From NCBI RefSeq assembly GCF_036860675.1, contig NZ_JAYKGK010000005.1:215501-279500 (forward strand): 64,000 nt of DNA, in the 5' to 3' direction. The DNA comes from Rosettibacter primus (GTDB taxonomy: Bacteria; Bacteroidota; Ignavibacteria; Ignavibacteriales; Melioribacteraceae). The position numbers were made by a program, and so were the translations under genes. How positions within the stretch are numbered: the stretch's first letter is position 1; each line of letters starts with the position of its first letter. Under the pieces are notes generated by a model that ran no database searches, was not told the DNA's origin, and saw nothing but the letters and a program-made list of their open reading frames with translations. Positions 15,185 through 24,246 of the stretch are shown piece by piece.

Positions 15185-16999
15185 ATGTATATACTCGGCA
15201 TATCAGCATACTATCATGATAGTGCAGCATGCATAATTAAAGACGGGGATATTATTGCAGCTGCTCAGGAAGAAAGATTTACACGCAAAAAGCATGACCA
15301 CAGATTTCCAATTAATGCAATCAATTTTTGTATCTCATCAACAGGGATTAATGTTAATGAATTATCCTATGTTGCATTTTATGATAAACCTTTTCTAAAA
15401 TTCGAAAGATTACTCGAAACATACCTCACATTTGCACCAAGAGGATTAAAATCTTTCCTCAAAGCAATGCCACTTTGGATTAAAGAAAAATTATGGATTA
15501 AAGAATTAATCAAAAAAGAAATTAACTTTGAAGGGGAAGTTATTTTTCCAGAACATCATGAATCTCATGCGGCATCTGCATTTTTTCCATCTCCTTTTAA
15601 CGAAGCTGCTTTTCTAACACTCGATGGTGTTGGCGAATGGACAACTACAAGTTATGGCATCGGTCAAGAAAATAAAATCCAAATTTTAGCAGATATTAAA
15701 TTCCCTCATTCACTTGGACTTCTTTACTCAGCTTTTACTTATTACACTGGATTCAAAGTAAATTCTGGTGAATACAAGGTGATGGGTTTGGCTCCTTATG
15801 GTGAACCCAAATATGTAAAATTAATTTATGACAATCTGATTGATGTAAAAGAAGATGGCTCGTTTAAACTAAACATGGATTATTTTGATTATTGTACTGG
15901 ATTAACTATGACTAACGAAAAATTTCATAAACTATTTGGAGGTAAACCAAGAAAACCAGAATCAAAATTAACACAGCGAGAAATGGATATTGCTGCATCA
16001 ATTCAAGTTGTTACAGAAGAAGTAATATTAAAAATGGTAAGGCATATTAAAAAAGAAACTAATATGAAATACCTATGTCTTGCAGGTGGTGTTGCACTAA
16101 ATTGCGTAGCCAATGGAAAGATATTAAAAGAAAATTTATTCGAAGATATCTGGATACAACCAGCAGCTGGAGATGCTGGGGGTTCATTAGGAGCTGCCTT
16201 GTTTACGTGGTATCAATATTTAGATAATAAAAGAATTGTCGATAAAAATGATAAACAAAAAGGTTCATTCTTAGGACCTTCTTATGAAAATGGTTATATA
16301 GAAGAATTCTTAAATAAAAATAAAATTCCATACAAAAAAATTAATCAAGAAGAAATTGCAAAAATTGGAGCTGAATTAATTGCACAGGGAAATGTTGTTG
16401 GATGGTTTCAGGGAAGAATGGAGTTTGGACCACGAGCACTGGGGGCACGTTCAATTTTAGGAGATGCAAGATTTCCTGATATGCAGAAAAAAATTAATCT
16501 AAAAATAAAATTTAGAGAAAGTTTTAGACCCTTTGCACCTTCAGTTCTGGAAGAAAAAGTTTCTGAATATTTTAATCTCGACAGGCCAAGTCCTTATATG
16601 TTACTCGTTGCCGATGTTAAAGAAGAAAGAAGAAAAATGATGACAGAAGAACAAAAAAAATTATTTGGAATTGATAAATTGAATGTCGTAAGATCAGACA
16701 TTCCTGCTGTAACACATGTTGACTATTCCGCACGAATACAGACTGTTAACAAAGAAACCAATCCTATTTATTATGATTTAATTAAAGAATATGAAAAATT
16801 AACCGGCTACAGTGTAATTGTTAATACATCTTTCAATGTAAGAGGAGAACCAATTGTCTGCAAGCCCGAAGAAGCTTATATTTGTTTTATGAGGACCAAC
16901 ATAGATTATCTGATAATGAGTAATTATTTGTTAGACAAAAAGGAACAAAAACCACTTTCAGAAGATGTTGAATGGAAAAAACAATTTGAACTGGATTAA
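15185..16999 (+). CDS. carbamoyltransferase (NodU/CmcH/TobZ family)
   Basis: 604 residues. The N-terminal Kae1/YrdC-like half has MYILGISAYYHDSAACII, a metal-site segment EHHESHAASA (123-132) and LTLDGVGEW. A glycine-rich block LCLAGGVALNCVANGK lies near residue 300. The C-terminal half has GWFQGRMEFGPRALGARSIL and NVRGEPIVC. The family transfers a carbamoyl group from carbamoyl phosphate, through carbamoyl-adenylate, to hydroxyls of sugars or natural products; the acceptor here is unknown. It heads a three-gene unit with an SxtJ-like membrane protein and a DUF5989 peptide, a combination recurrent in other bacteria. The start is the first ATG of the frame. Confidence 0.9.
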   Translation: MYILGISAYYHDSAACIIKDGDIIAAAQEERFTRKKHDHRFPINAINFCISSTGINVNELSYVAFYDKPFLKFERLLETYLTFAPRGLKSFLKAMPLWIKEKLWIKELIKKEINFEGEVIFPEHHESHAASAFFPSPFNEAAFLTLDGVGEWTTTSYGIGQENKIQILADIKFPHSLGLLYSAFTYYTGFKVNSGEYKVMGLAPYGEPKYVKLIYDNLIDVKEDGSFKLNMDYFDYCTGLTMTNEKFHKLFGGKPRKPESKLTQREMDIAASIQVVTEEVILKMVRHIKKETNMKYLCLAGGVALNCVANGKILKENLFEDIWIQPAAGDAGGSLGAALFTWYQYLDNKRIVDKNDKQKGSFLGPSYENGYIEEFLNKNKIPYKKINQEEIAKIGAELIAQGNVVGWFQGRMEFGPRALGARSILGDARFPDMQKKINLKIKFRESFRPFAPSVLEEKVSEYFNLDRPSPYMLLVADVKEERRKMMTEEQKKLFGIDKLNVVRSDIPAVTHVDYSARIQTVNKETNPIYYDLIKEYEKLTGYSVIVNTSFNVRGEPIVCKPEEAYICFMRTNIDYLIMSNYLLDKKEQKPLSEDVEWKKQFELD

Positions 17000-17001
17000 T
17001 T

Positions 17002-17418
17002 GTGATACTCGAAGAAATTAAAAATATTGATTGCAGCAAACGCGCATTAAAAAAATTTGGATTTACCTTTGCAGTAATCTCATTCTTAATTAGTATAATT
17101 TCATTTTTAAATCATTCAAAATTCTTTTTCTACTTTATTCTTGCTGGATTGCTGCTTTTAGTAATTTCTATTTCTATTCCCCAATCTCTAAAATATATTT
17201 ACAAAATCTGGATGACCTTTGCATTAATCTTAGGAATTATAACAACGAATCTTATATTAACTATCCTTTTTTATGCAATCATTACTCCAATAGGATTAAT
17301 TATCAAGTTAAGAGACAAAGACCTTCTTGACCTTAAATTTAAAAAAGATAGCAATACTTATTGGAATTACAGAAAGATTAAAGAATACAAAAGAGAATAT
17401 TCCGAAAGACAATTTTAA
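17002..17418 (+). CDS. SxtJ-like membrane protein
   Basis: 138 residues from a GTG start two bases after the carbamoyltransferase stop; no ATG is available near the N-terminus. There are four hydrophobic segments (about 20-37, 43-60, 67-83, 88-107) and a basic C-terminal tail. Length, topology and position behind a carbamoyltransferase fit SxtJ, named from the saxitoxin cluster and without established function. It may anchor the enzyme or its product pathway at the membrane. Confidence 0.72.
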   Translation: MILEEIKNIDCSKRALKKFGFTFAVISFLISIISFLNHSKFFFYFILAGLLLLVISISIPQSLKYIYKIWMTFALILGIITTNLILTILFYAIITPIGLIIKLRDKDLLDLKFKKDSNTYWNYRKIKEYKREYSERQF

Positions 17419-17428
17419 TGAGGCATAT

Positions 17429-17587
17429 ATGAGTAAAATATCTGTAGTCAAAGAGTTATGGGATTTTCTAAAAGAAAGAAAAAAATGGTGGCTTTTGCCA
17501 ATTGTAATATTTCTAATAATAATAAGCGGATTAATTATTCTAACACAAGGTTCAGCATTAGCACCATTTATATATGCAATTTTTTAA
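17429..17587 (+). CDS. DUF5989 small membrane protein
   Basis: 52 residues from the ATG at 17429, which has TGAGG upstream; longer in-frame starts overlap SxtJ and lack a ribosome site. The sequence is a short helix WDFLKERKKWWLL followed by one membrane span and the C-terminal AQGSALAPF-like end (here TQGSALAPFIYAIF). This matches DUF5989, which travels with carbamoyltransferase and SxtJ genes. Function unknown. Confidence 0.8.
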   Translation: MSKISVVKELWDFLKERKKWWLLPIVIFLIIISGLIILTQGSALAPFIYAIF

Positions 17588-17605
17588 TTAAGACTTGATG
17601 AAATG

Positions 17606-17704
17606 AAGGCTGTCTTAAAAGTAGTTATTCAAAAAATATATCCGCGAAAATCCATTTTATCTTTACATCTGAATCTCATTATAAGTACTTTTTAAGATAG
17701 CCTT
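17606..17704. repeat. convergent-junction inverted-repeat element, copy 2
   Basis: AAGGCTGTCTTAAAAGTA (17606-17623) pairs with TACTTTTTAAGATAGCCTT (17686-17704). It lies between the DUF5989 gene and the convergent MFS gene. The outer bases AAGGC/GCCTT differ from the other copies but are still complementary. Confidence 0.7.
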
Positions 17705-17716
17705 ATTATCAAAATA

Positions 17717-19258
17717 TTACATTTTTTTTTGACTATGTTGTATAGTATGGTCTGCATCTACATCATTAACAAACATAGTCAATGCTGCAGCAACAATCAT
17801 TGATATTCCACCAAGAACAAGTGCATAAATTGCTTCTCCTTTGAACAATGTTCTAACAAAGAATCCTAAAATTGCAGCAGCAGTAATTTGAGGAATTACA
17901 ATAAAGAAATTAAATATTCCCATATATACACCCATTTTTTTAGGTGGCAGTGAACCTGTTAATATTGCATACGGCATAGCTAAAATTGAAGCCCAAGCTA
18001 ATCCAATTCCCAATTCTGAAATCAATAACATTTTGGGATCTTTAATAAAATAAAAAGATAGTAAACCCAATCCCCCACAAATTAAGCTTATTGAATGAAC
18101 AGTTTTACGACTTGACTTTCTTGCTAAAGCAATTAATAAAAAAGCCATAACTGCTGCAAATCCATTATAAACTGACATTAAAACACCAACCCAGTTAGCT
18201 CCTTCATTATAGAGAGTTGAAGATGTATCCGTTGCACCATAAATATGATGTGTTACAGCGGGAGTTGTATATATCCACATTGCAAATAAAGCAAACCAGG
18301 AAAAAAATTGAACAAATGCTAATTGAATCATCGTTCTTGGCATATTATATAAATCATTAATAATTACAACAAGTCCATTTGACTTCTGCTTATTAACAAA
18401 AAAACTAACCAGTAACTGCAATAATCCAAAAGTAAAAATTCCAGAAAAGAATATAGCAAGCCCATAATCCATATAAATAAAAAATTTAAAAACTATAAAA
18501 AGCAGTAATCCTGCAGCGCTCCATTTAATTCCATTCAGAAAAAACTTTTTATATTCTGTTAAATCTCTTAAAGGATTTTCTTTTTCTTTTGAAGAATCAA
18601 CACTTGATTTAGATTGAGAAAATTTTTCCAGTTCTTCTGGAGAATACTCTTTAGATTTTAAAACTGTCCAAAGAACCGCAAGAAAAAAAACTATTCCACC
18701 AATGTAAAATGAAAATTTTACACTGTCCGGAATTTCTCCTGGAGGAGCTGTGTTTTTAATCCCTAAAAAGTTTGTCATCAAATATGGTAATGCTGAAGCT
18801 ATTACTGCACCCGTTCCAATAAAAAAGCTTTGCATAGAAAAGCCAAGAGTTCTTTGTGAAGAAGGGAGCATATCGCCAACAAACGCTCTAAAAGGTTCCA
18901 TTGAGATATTAATTGATGCATCCATTATCCAAAGCATACCAGCTGCAACCCACAAAGCTGGTGAATTTGGCATAATCATTAATGCTATCGATGCAAGAAT
19001 TGCTCCTGTAAGAAAATATGGCTTCCTTCTTCCTAATCTATTCCATGTATTATCACTCATGTGACCAATAATAGGTTGAACTATTAAACCAGTAACCGGT
19101 GCAGCAATCCAGAGTATTGGGATATCATCGATATTTGCACCAAGTGTTTCAAATATTCTACTTACATTTGCATTTTGAAGTGCAAAACCAAATTGAATTC
19201 CAAGGAATCCAAAACTCATATTCCAGATTTGCCAGAAACTTAAGCGCGGTTTTTCCAT
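17717..19258 (-). CDS. MFS sugar transporter (SLC45/maltose permease type)
   Basis: 513 residues with about 12 membrane spans. The start LSFWQIWNMSFGFLGIQFGFALQNANVSRIF and the loop GHMSDNTWNRLGRRKPYF after the second span are typical of SLC45-like disaccharide:proton symporters, including bacterial maltose permeases. The next genes are a GH13 amylase (14 bp upstream, same strand) and MalQ (divergent), so maltose or maltodextrin is the probable substrate. Confidence 0.85.
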   Translation of the reverse strand: MEKPRLSFWQIWNMSFGFLGIQFGFALQNANVSRIFETLGANIDDIPILWIAAPVTGLIVQPIIGHMSDNTWNRLGRRKPYFLTGAILASIALMIMPNSPALWVAAGMLWIMDASINISMEPFRAFVGDMLPSSQRTLGFSMQSFFIGTGAVIASALPYLMTNFLGIKNTAPPGEIPDSVKFSFYIGGIVFFLAVLWTVLKSKEYSPEELEKFSQSKSSVDSSKEKENPLRDLTEYKKFFLNGIKWSAAGLLLFIVFKFFIYMDYGLAIFFSGIFTFGLLQLLVSFFVNKQKSNGLVVIINDLYNMPRTMIQLAFVQFFSWFALFAMWIYTTPAVTHHIYGATDTSSTLYNEGANWVGVLMSVYNGFAAVMAFLLIALARKSSRKTVHSISLICGGLGLLSFYFIKDPKMLLISELGIGLAWASILAMPYAILTGSLPPKKMGVYMGIFNFFIVIPQITAAAILGFFVRTLFKGEAIYALVLGGISMIVAAALTMFVNDVDADHTIQHSQKKM

Positions 19259-19272
19259 AAATTTTTCCTTTT

Positions 19273-20655
19273 TTATTTGACCTTAATTAAAACAATATAT
19301 TCCCACGGCTGCAGTTCAAATTCTTGATTGGATTTAATTTCTACTTCTTCGCCTGTAAAATAATTTTTATATGTTCCTTTTAATTTTCCAAAATTTATTA
19401 ATGCATGTTGATTCTTAGATGAAAAATTAAAAACAGAAATTACTTTGTTTTCTTTTTTCAATCGATAAAATGTCAATACATTATCTTCATTATCATTATT
19501 CAATAATTTTATTTCTCCACCATATTTACCATTCCAGAGTGATTTATTTTCTTTCTTTAACTTTATCAAATCAGAAAAGAATTTTTCATACTTCATGTCA
19601 TTCCAGAAAATTGTATCTTTATCAAAAAAACGGAGTCTTTTGTTTAAGCCGGCTTCTTGCCCGCTATAAAGAAGAGGAATCCCTCGAGTAACAAAAATGA
19701 ATGTATTAAAAGCATCTACTGCTTTTCCCAATCTTTCAAATTCAGTTCCACTCCAGGAGTTTTCGTCATGATTCGTAGTAAAGTTAAGCCGATATCCTTC
19801 TTCGGGGTAATTCTTTTTTTCATCTTTGATATGATTAATCAAAGCCCGTGCATTCAATTTTCCTATTGCTATATCATTCATTAAATCTTTTAATTGCCAG
19901 TTATAAGTAACATCAAATGCTTTGTGCAGATATGGTTCACTTGCTTCTGCAAGCATAAAGAGAGGTTTTATTTTTTGTAGTTTAGTTCTTGCTTCAATCC
20001 AAAATTCTATAGGAACCCCAACAGCATAATCACATCTGAAACCATCAACATTAAATTCTTTTACCCAGTATTCCATAGCATCAATCATTTTATTCCATAA
20101 TTCTTTATTATCATAATTAAGATCAATTACATCACTCCAATCAGCAACAGGAGGATAAAATTCACCCTTTTCATTCTTGCTAAAAAAATCTGGATTAGTT
20201 TTTGTCCAAACATTATCCCATGATGTATGATTACCAACCCAATCAAGCATAACATACATTCCAAGTTGATGAATTTTTTCTACGAGTTCTTTAAAATCCT
20301 CTTCAGTTCCAAATTCTGGATTAATTGCTTTATAATCTTTGATAGAATAATAACTCCCTAAAGAACCTTTTCTGTTTTGTTCTCCAATTGGATGAATTGG
20401 CATAAACCACAAAACATCAATTCCCATCTTTTTTAATCTTGGCAGGTGTTTCTCGAATGCTTTAAATGTTCCTTCAGGTGTAAACTGTCTTACATTCACT
20501 TCGTATATAACAACATTCTTTGTCCACTCAGGAGGATTAAAAAGACTTTTCTCAAGTAACTTCTTTTCCTTTGGGAAAGAATTAACAAAAAGAACTAAAA
20601 ATAATATATAAACTAAGTAAACAAAGTAATTATTTTTTTTAGAGCCGATAAACAT
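19273..20655 (-). CDS. secreted GH13 alpha-amylase family enzyme
   Basis: 460 residues. A hydrophobic signal segment (about 10-26) precedes a GH13 barrel. The conserved regions are DWVGNHTSWD (138-147), GFRCDYA with nucleophile Asp209, LAEASE with acid/base Glu237 and NHDENS with Asp297. A small beta domain ends the protein. It cleaves or transfers alpha-1,4 glucans outside the cytoplasm. Without a lipobox it is periplasmic or secreted. Paired with the MFS permease on the same strand and divergent from malQ, it completes a maltodextrin uptake and breakdown locus. Confidence 0.9.
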   Translation of the reverse strand: MFIGSKKNNYFVYLVYILFLVLFVNSFPKEKKLLEKSLFNPPEWTKNVVIYEVNVRQFTPEGTFKAFEKHLPRLKKMGIDVLWFMPIHPIGEQNRKGSLGSYYSIKDYKAINPEFGTEEDFKELVEKIHQLGMYVMLDWVGNHTSWDNVWTKTNPDFFSKNEKGEFYPPVADWSDVIDLNYDNKELWNKMIDAMEYWVKEFNVDGFRCDYAVGVPIEFWIEARTKLQKIKPLFMLAEASEPYLHKAFDVTYNWQLKDLMNDIAIGKLNARALINHIKDEKKNYPEEGYRLNFTTNHDENSWSGTEFERLGKAVDAFNTFIFVTRGIPLLYSGQEAGLNKRLRFFDKDTIFWNDMKYEKFFSDLIKLKKENKSLWNGKYGGEIKLLNNDNEDNVLTFYRLKKENKVISVFNFSSKNQHALINFGKLKGTYKNYFTGEEVEIKSNQEFELQPWEYIVLIKVK

Positions 20656-20740
20656 AAATTCTCCTTTTTATTTTATGAAAAACTACACTATTTTTTTTTT
20701 GCGAACAAATGCAATTTAATAATGCTATTAATGATTATAT

Positions 20741-20751
20741 TTGGTAACCAA
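20741..20751. promoter_or_regulatory. palindrome upstream of malQ
   Basis: TTGGTAACCAA is a perfect 11-bp palindrome 31 bp before the malQ start. It overlaps TATATTTG (20736-20743), which resembles the Bacteroidota -10 pattern TAnnTTTG. It could be an operator for both divergent units. Short palindromes are common, so this is tentative. Confidence 0.35.
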
Positions 20752-20782
20752 GCTAATAATGATTAATAAATAAGAGGTTAGT

Positions 20783-22306
20783 ATGAAATACAATCGTTCG
20801 GCTGGAATTTTGCTGCATCCTACTTCGTTGCCATCGAGATATGGAATTGGAGATTTTGGATATGATGCTTTTCGGTTTGTTGATTTTCTTGAAGAGGCAA
20901 AACAAACTTTGTGGCAAATTTTGCCTCTCGGTCCGACTGGTTATGGCAATTCACCTTATCAATGTTTTTCTGCATTTGCCGGAAATCCCCTGTTAATTAG
21001 TCCTGACAAATTAAAAGAAGAAAATTTACTTGAAGATAAAGATTTAGAAAATTCTCCTTCCTCAAATCCGCATCAAGTTGACTTCAGTGAAATAATCAAT
21101 TATAAATTTACTCACTTAAAAAAAGCTTATAAAAATTTTATACAAAGAAAAGAACCCGAAGATTTTATAAAATTCAAAGAAAAAAATAAATTCTGGCTGG
21201 AAGATTTTGCATTATTTATGGCTCTCAAAAATTATCACAATGGAAATGTCTGGTCAAAATGGGAAACAGAAATTGCTTTTAGAAAAAAAGATGCAATAAA
21301 AAAATGGAAAGAAAAATTAAAAGAAGAAATTCAGTTTCATGAATTTGTTCAGTTTACATTTTTCAAACAATGGAAAGAAATAAAAAATTATGCGAACAGT
21401 AAGAAAATAAAAATTATTGGTGATGTCCCAATTTATATAGCATACGATAGTGCAGATTTGTGGTCAAACAGAAATTTATTCACTGTTGATGAAGAAGGCA
21501 ATTTAGAATTTGTTGCAGGTGTTCCCCCTGATTATTTTAGTAAAACCGGACAGTTATGGGGAAATCCACTTTACAAATGGGATGAAATGGAAAAAACAAA
21601 TTTTGATTGGTGGATAAAAAGATTTTCAAAAATGTTTGAACTGGTTGACATTGTCAGAATAGACCACTTTAGAGGTTTTGAAGCTTACTATAAAATTCCC
21701 GGCAATGCAAAAACTGCTGAACACGGCGAATGGGTTAAAGCACCTGGTGAAAAATTATTTAAAACAATAATTGATAAACTTGGTGATGTGCCAATTCTTG
21801 CTGAAGATTTGGGCGTAATTACAAAAGAAGTAAATGAATTGAGAATGAAATTTAATTTCCCCGGAATGAAAATATTACAATTTGCATTTGGCAAAACAGG
21901 CGAAAAAAGATTTCTTCCTCATAATCACGAAAAGAATTGTGTTGTCTATACCGGTTCACATGATAATGATACAACAAAAGGATTTTTTAGAAAAGAAAAA
22001 GAACTCAATTCTGATGTATTCAGACATGCACAATTTTATATGAACTACTTTGGCGATGATATGTGTTCAGCTTTAATAAGATTGGCTTATTCTTCTGTTG
22101 CTGATATTGTTGTAATTCCAATGCAAGATATTTTGAATCTTGATACTCATGCACGCATGAATTTTCCGGGAAAACCCGATGGCAACTGGTCATGGAGATT
22201 TACATGGGAACAAATTAATGAAGAACTTAAGAATCAAATTGCAAAACTCGTCTTGCTTTATGAAAGATATCAATTTGAGAATGAATACTCACATGTTGTA
22301 TTTTAA
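20783..22306 (+). CDS. malQ: 4-alpha-glucanotransferase (amylomaltase)
   Basis: 507 residues, standard GH77 length. The N-terminus RSAGILLHPTSLPSRYGIGD and LWQILPLGPTGYGNSPYQ form the donor site. The catalytic residues are visible: Asp in VRIDHFRGFE, Glu in LAEDLG and Asp in GSHDNDT. It shuffles glucan chains between maltodextrins in the cytoplasm. A ribosome site (AAGAGG) precedes the ATG. It is divergent from the amylase and permease genes. Confidence 0.95.
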   Translation: MKYNRSAGILLHPTSLPSRYGIGDFGYDAFRFVDFLEEAKQTLWQILPLGPTGYGNSPYQCFSAFAGNPLLISPDKLKEENLLEDKDLENSPSSNPHQVDFSEIINYKFTHLKKAYKNFIQRKEPEDFIKFKEKNKFWLEDFALFMALKNYHNGNVWSKWETEIAFRKKDAIKKWKEKLKEEIQFHEFVQFTFFKQWKEIKNYANSKKIKIIGDVPIYIAYDSADLWSNRNLFTVDEEGNLEFVAGVPPDYFSKTGQLWGNPLYKWDEMEKTNFDWWIKRFSKMFELVDIVRIDHFRGFEAYYKIPGNAKTAEHGEWVKAPGEKLFKTIIDKLGDVPILAEDLGVITKEVNELRMKFNFPGMKILQFAFGKTGEKRFLPHNHEKNCVVYTGSHDNDTTKGFFRKEKELNSDVFRHAQFYMNYFGDDMCSALIRLAYSSVADIVVIPMQDILNLDTHARMNFPGKPDGNWSWRFTWEQINEELKNQIAKLVLLYERYQFENEYSHVVF

Positions 22307-22313
22307 GAAAAAA

Positions 22314-24221
22314 TTATTTGCTTACAATATTCAATAATTCATTATATAAAACCTGTGCACCGGGATATCGGGAATCTAATTTGAGTAATTTCTTTACAGT
22401 TGTTAAAGCTTTGTTATATTCTTTGTTCAATGCATAAGCTCCGGAAAGATTATAAATTACCTGAGTATCAGTGCTGTCGTATAAAAATGATTCCTCTAGA
22501 AATTTTATAGCAGGTTGTATATTTCCAGAATTTAATTCAATTTGTCCAAGCCATTTTGATGAGAAAGAATTCGGTTTAATTTTATATTCTGCAATTAATA
22601 TTTTATAAGCATTTTTATAATCTTGATTTTTAAGATACTTTACTGCCAAGATTTCAAGCTGATTAAAATTTTCCTTTATGAATGGATATTGATAAATTAA
22701 AGCAGAGATATGATTCAAAAAACCATCAAGATTATTTTTAATTAAATACTTATTTGCAGCTTTTTCATGTGCTTGTATCCATCTCAACTTGTTATCAAGA
22801 TATTCAATTGCTATGGTATCAATAAATGTTTTGGGATTACATACTTCTTCAATAGTTTTTTTCTTTGAAGGATTAATAAATGGCCAATCATTTTTTAATA
22901 ACTTTATTCTAAAATCAGCAATGGTTGAATCAAGTTCTGAAATAATAAAATTAGATACAGTAATACTATCTTGAATGCCATATTCATATTTAGGTTTTGA
23001 ATTATCCGGTAAATAATTCATCTCGTTCATTTTATCATAAAAAAGTTTCCCAATTAATTGATAGCCCCTTAATGTTGGATGAAGATGGTCTGTCATTAAA
23101 TTATTTCCAATAATATTATTGGGGCTGATAGAAGAAAATAACGAATCAACATCTATATAAGGCACATTATAAGTTTTAGATAAACTACGAATTATAGAAT
23201 TAATCTCCTCAGGTGCTCTGAATCTTAATCCATCTAAATCTTTTGCAAATCTAAAAAGTGAATCTGCTTTTTTGAAATTTCCTTTATTATAAAACTGAAT
23301 AGCTTCATTGTATACGCTTTGAGCAGTATAGTTTTTATATTTTGTAGATATAAACGGAGGCTGGTCTTTGATATTGCTTGCTACTGTCGAGATTATAACT
23401 GGAATTTTTCCTTCTTTAAGTTTTCTTAACACATCACCAATGTTTTCCTTAAATTGCTTTAATCCAGTTTTGTAAGTTTCAGAATTAAATGCAATATATT
23501 TTTCTTTTGCCATTCTCGACATCAAAGTTCCGGAAGAATACGGATTTTCAGGTTTGGCAATTAACGAAGTAATCCACCTAAGAAAATTTTTTATCAATTG
23601 AGTTGTTCTAAATTTGTTCAAAAATAGCATAGCATTGATAATCTCTCTTGAACCTGTTCCGGTTTCTAAGGAACCCACACCAAGAGCACCATAATATTCA
23701 TTATGCCCTGCATAAATTAAAATGAGGTCGGGCTTTTGATTTATTACTTCAGGAATAAAATCTCTGATTGTAAAACTATTAGTTGCTGTAAGACTTAGAT
23801 TAACAACTTCAATTTTTTTATGGGGATAATTTAATTCAAGTCTTCTGCGAATATATCTTGAAAAAGAACCCATTGGCATATATGGATAACCTGCTGCACT
23901 GCTTCCTCCAAGGACAAAAACTCTAAAAGCATCTTTATCTTTCACTTTATCAAACACATCTTCAATTGAAGAAGGAGTATTTTTAACATTAGAAAAATAT
24001 CTTCTTGCTGCATCTGGATTCAGCATCAATTTACCTTGTGCAACTTCTTCCCACATACTCAAATCGTAGCCATAATTAAAAATTCTTAAACCCAATTCTA
24101 ATACAATAAAAAACAGAAATGGAATAGAGATCATTATCAAATAAAAATAAAGCGGGCTTTTTGATGGTGGTTGATCAGTAAAAATTGATTTTTCTTTTTT
24201 TACTTTTCTTTTAGGAGTCAT
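22314..24221 (-). CDS. membrane-anchored SGNH/GDSL hydrolase with C-terminal TPRs
   Basis: 635 residues. One membrane helix at about 25-46 puts the rest outside the cytoplasm. SGNH blocks are visible: GGSSAAGYPYM with the nucleophile Ser near 107, GHNEYYGALG, and DHLHPTLRGYQLIG with the catalytic Asp/His. The last ~100 residues form TPR-like pairs (YKNAYKILIAEYKIKPNSF, YNLSGAYALNKEYNKALTTV). It is probably an esterase or acetyl hydrolase acting on an envelope glycan, with the TPRs as a partner site. The substrate is unknown. It ends seven bases after malQ, in convergent orientation. Confidence 0.78.
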   Translation of the reverse strand: MTPKRKVKKEKSIFTDQPPSKSPLYFYLIMISIPFLFFIVLELGLRIFNYGYDLSMWEEVAQGKLMLNPDAARRYFSNVKNTPSSIEDVFDKVKDKDAFRVFVLGGSSAAGYPYMPMGSFSRYIRRRLELNYPHKKIEVVNLSLTATNSFTIRDFIPEVINQKPDLILIYAGHNEYYGALGVGSLETGTGSREIINAMLFLNKFRTTQLIKNFLRWITSLIAKPENPYSSGTLMSRMAKEKYIAFNSETYKTGLKQFKENIGDVLRKLKEGKIPVIISTVASNIKDQPPFISTKYKNYTAQSVYNEAIQFYNKGNFKKADSLFRFAKDLDGLRFRAPEEINSIIRSLSKTYNVPYIDVDSLFSSISPNNIIGNNLMTDHLHPTLRGYQLIGKLFYDKMNEMNYLPDNSKPKYEYGIQDSITVSNFIISELDSTIADFRIKLLKNDWPFINPSKKKTIEEVCNPKTFIDTIAIEYLDNKLRWIQAHEKAANKYLIKNNLDGFLNHISALIYQYPFIKENFNQLEILAVKYLKNQDYKNAYKILIAEYKIKPNSFSSKWLGQIELNSGNIQPAIKFLEESFLYDSTDTQVIYNLSGAYALNKEYNKALTTVKKLLKLDSRYPGAQVLYNELLNIVSK

Positions 24222-24246
24222 TAATAATATCAGCTAAGAAAATTAT

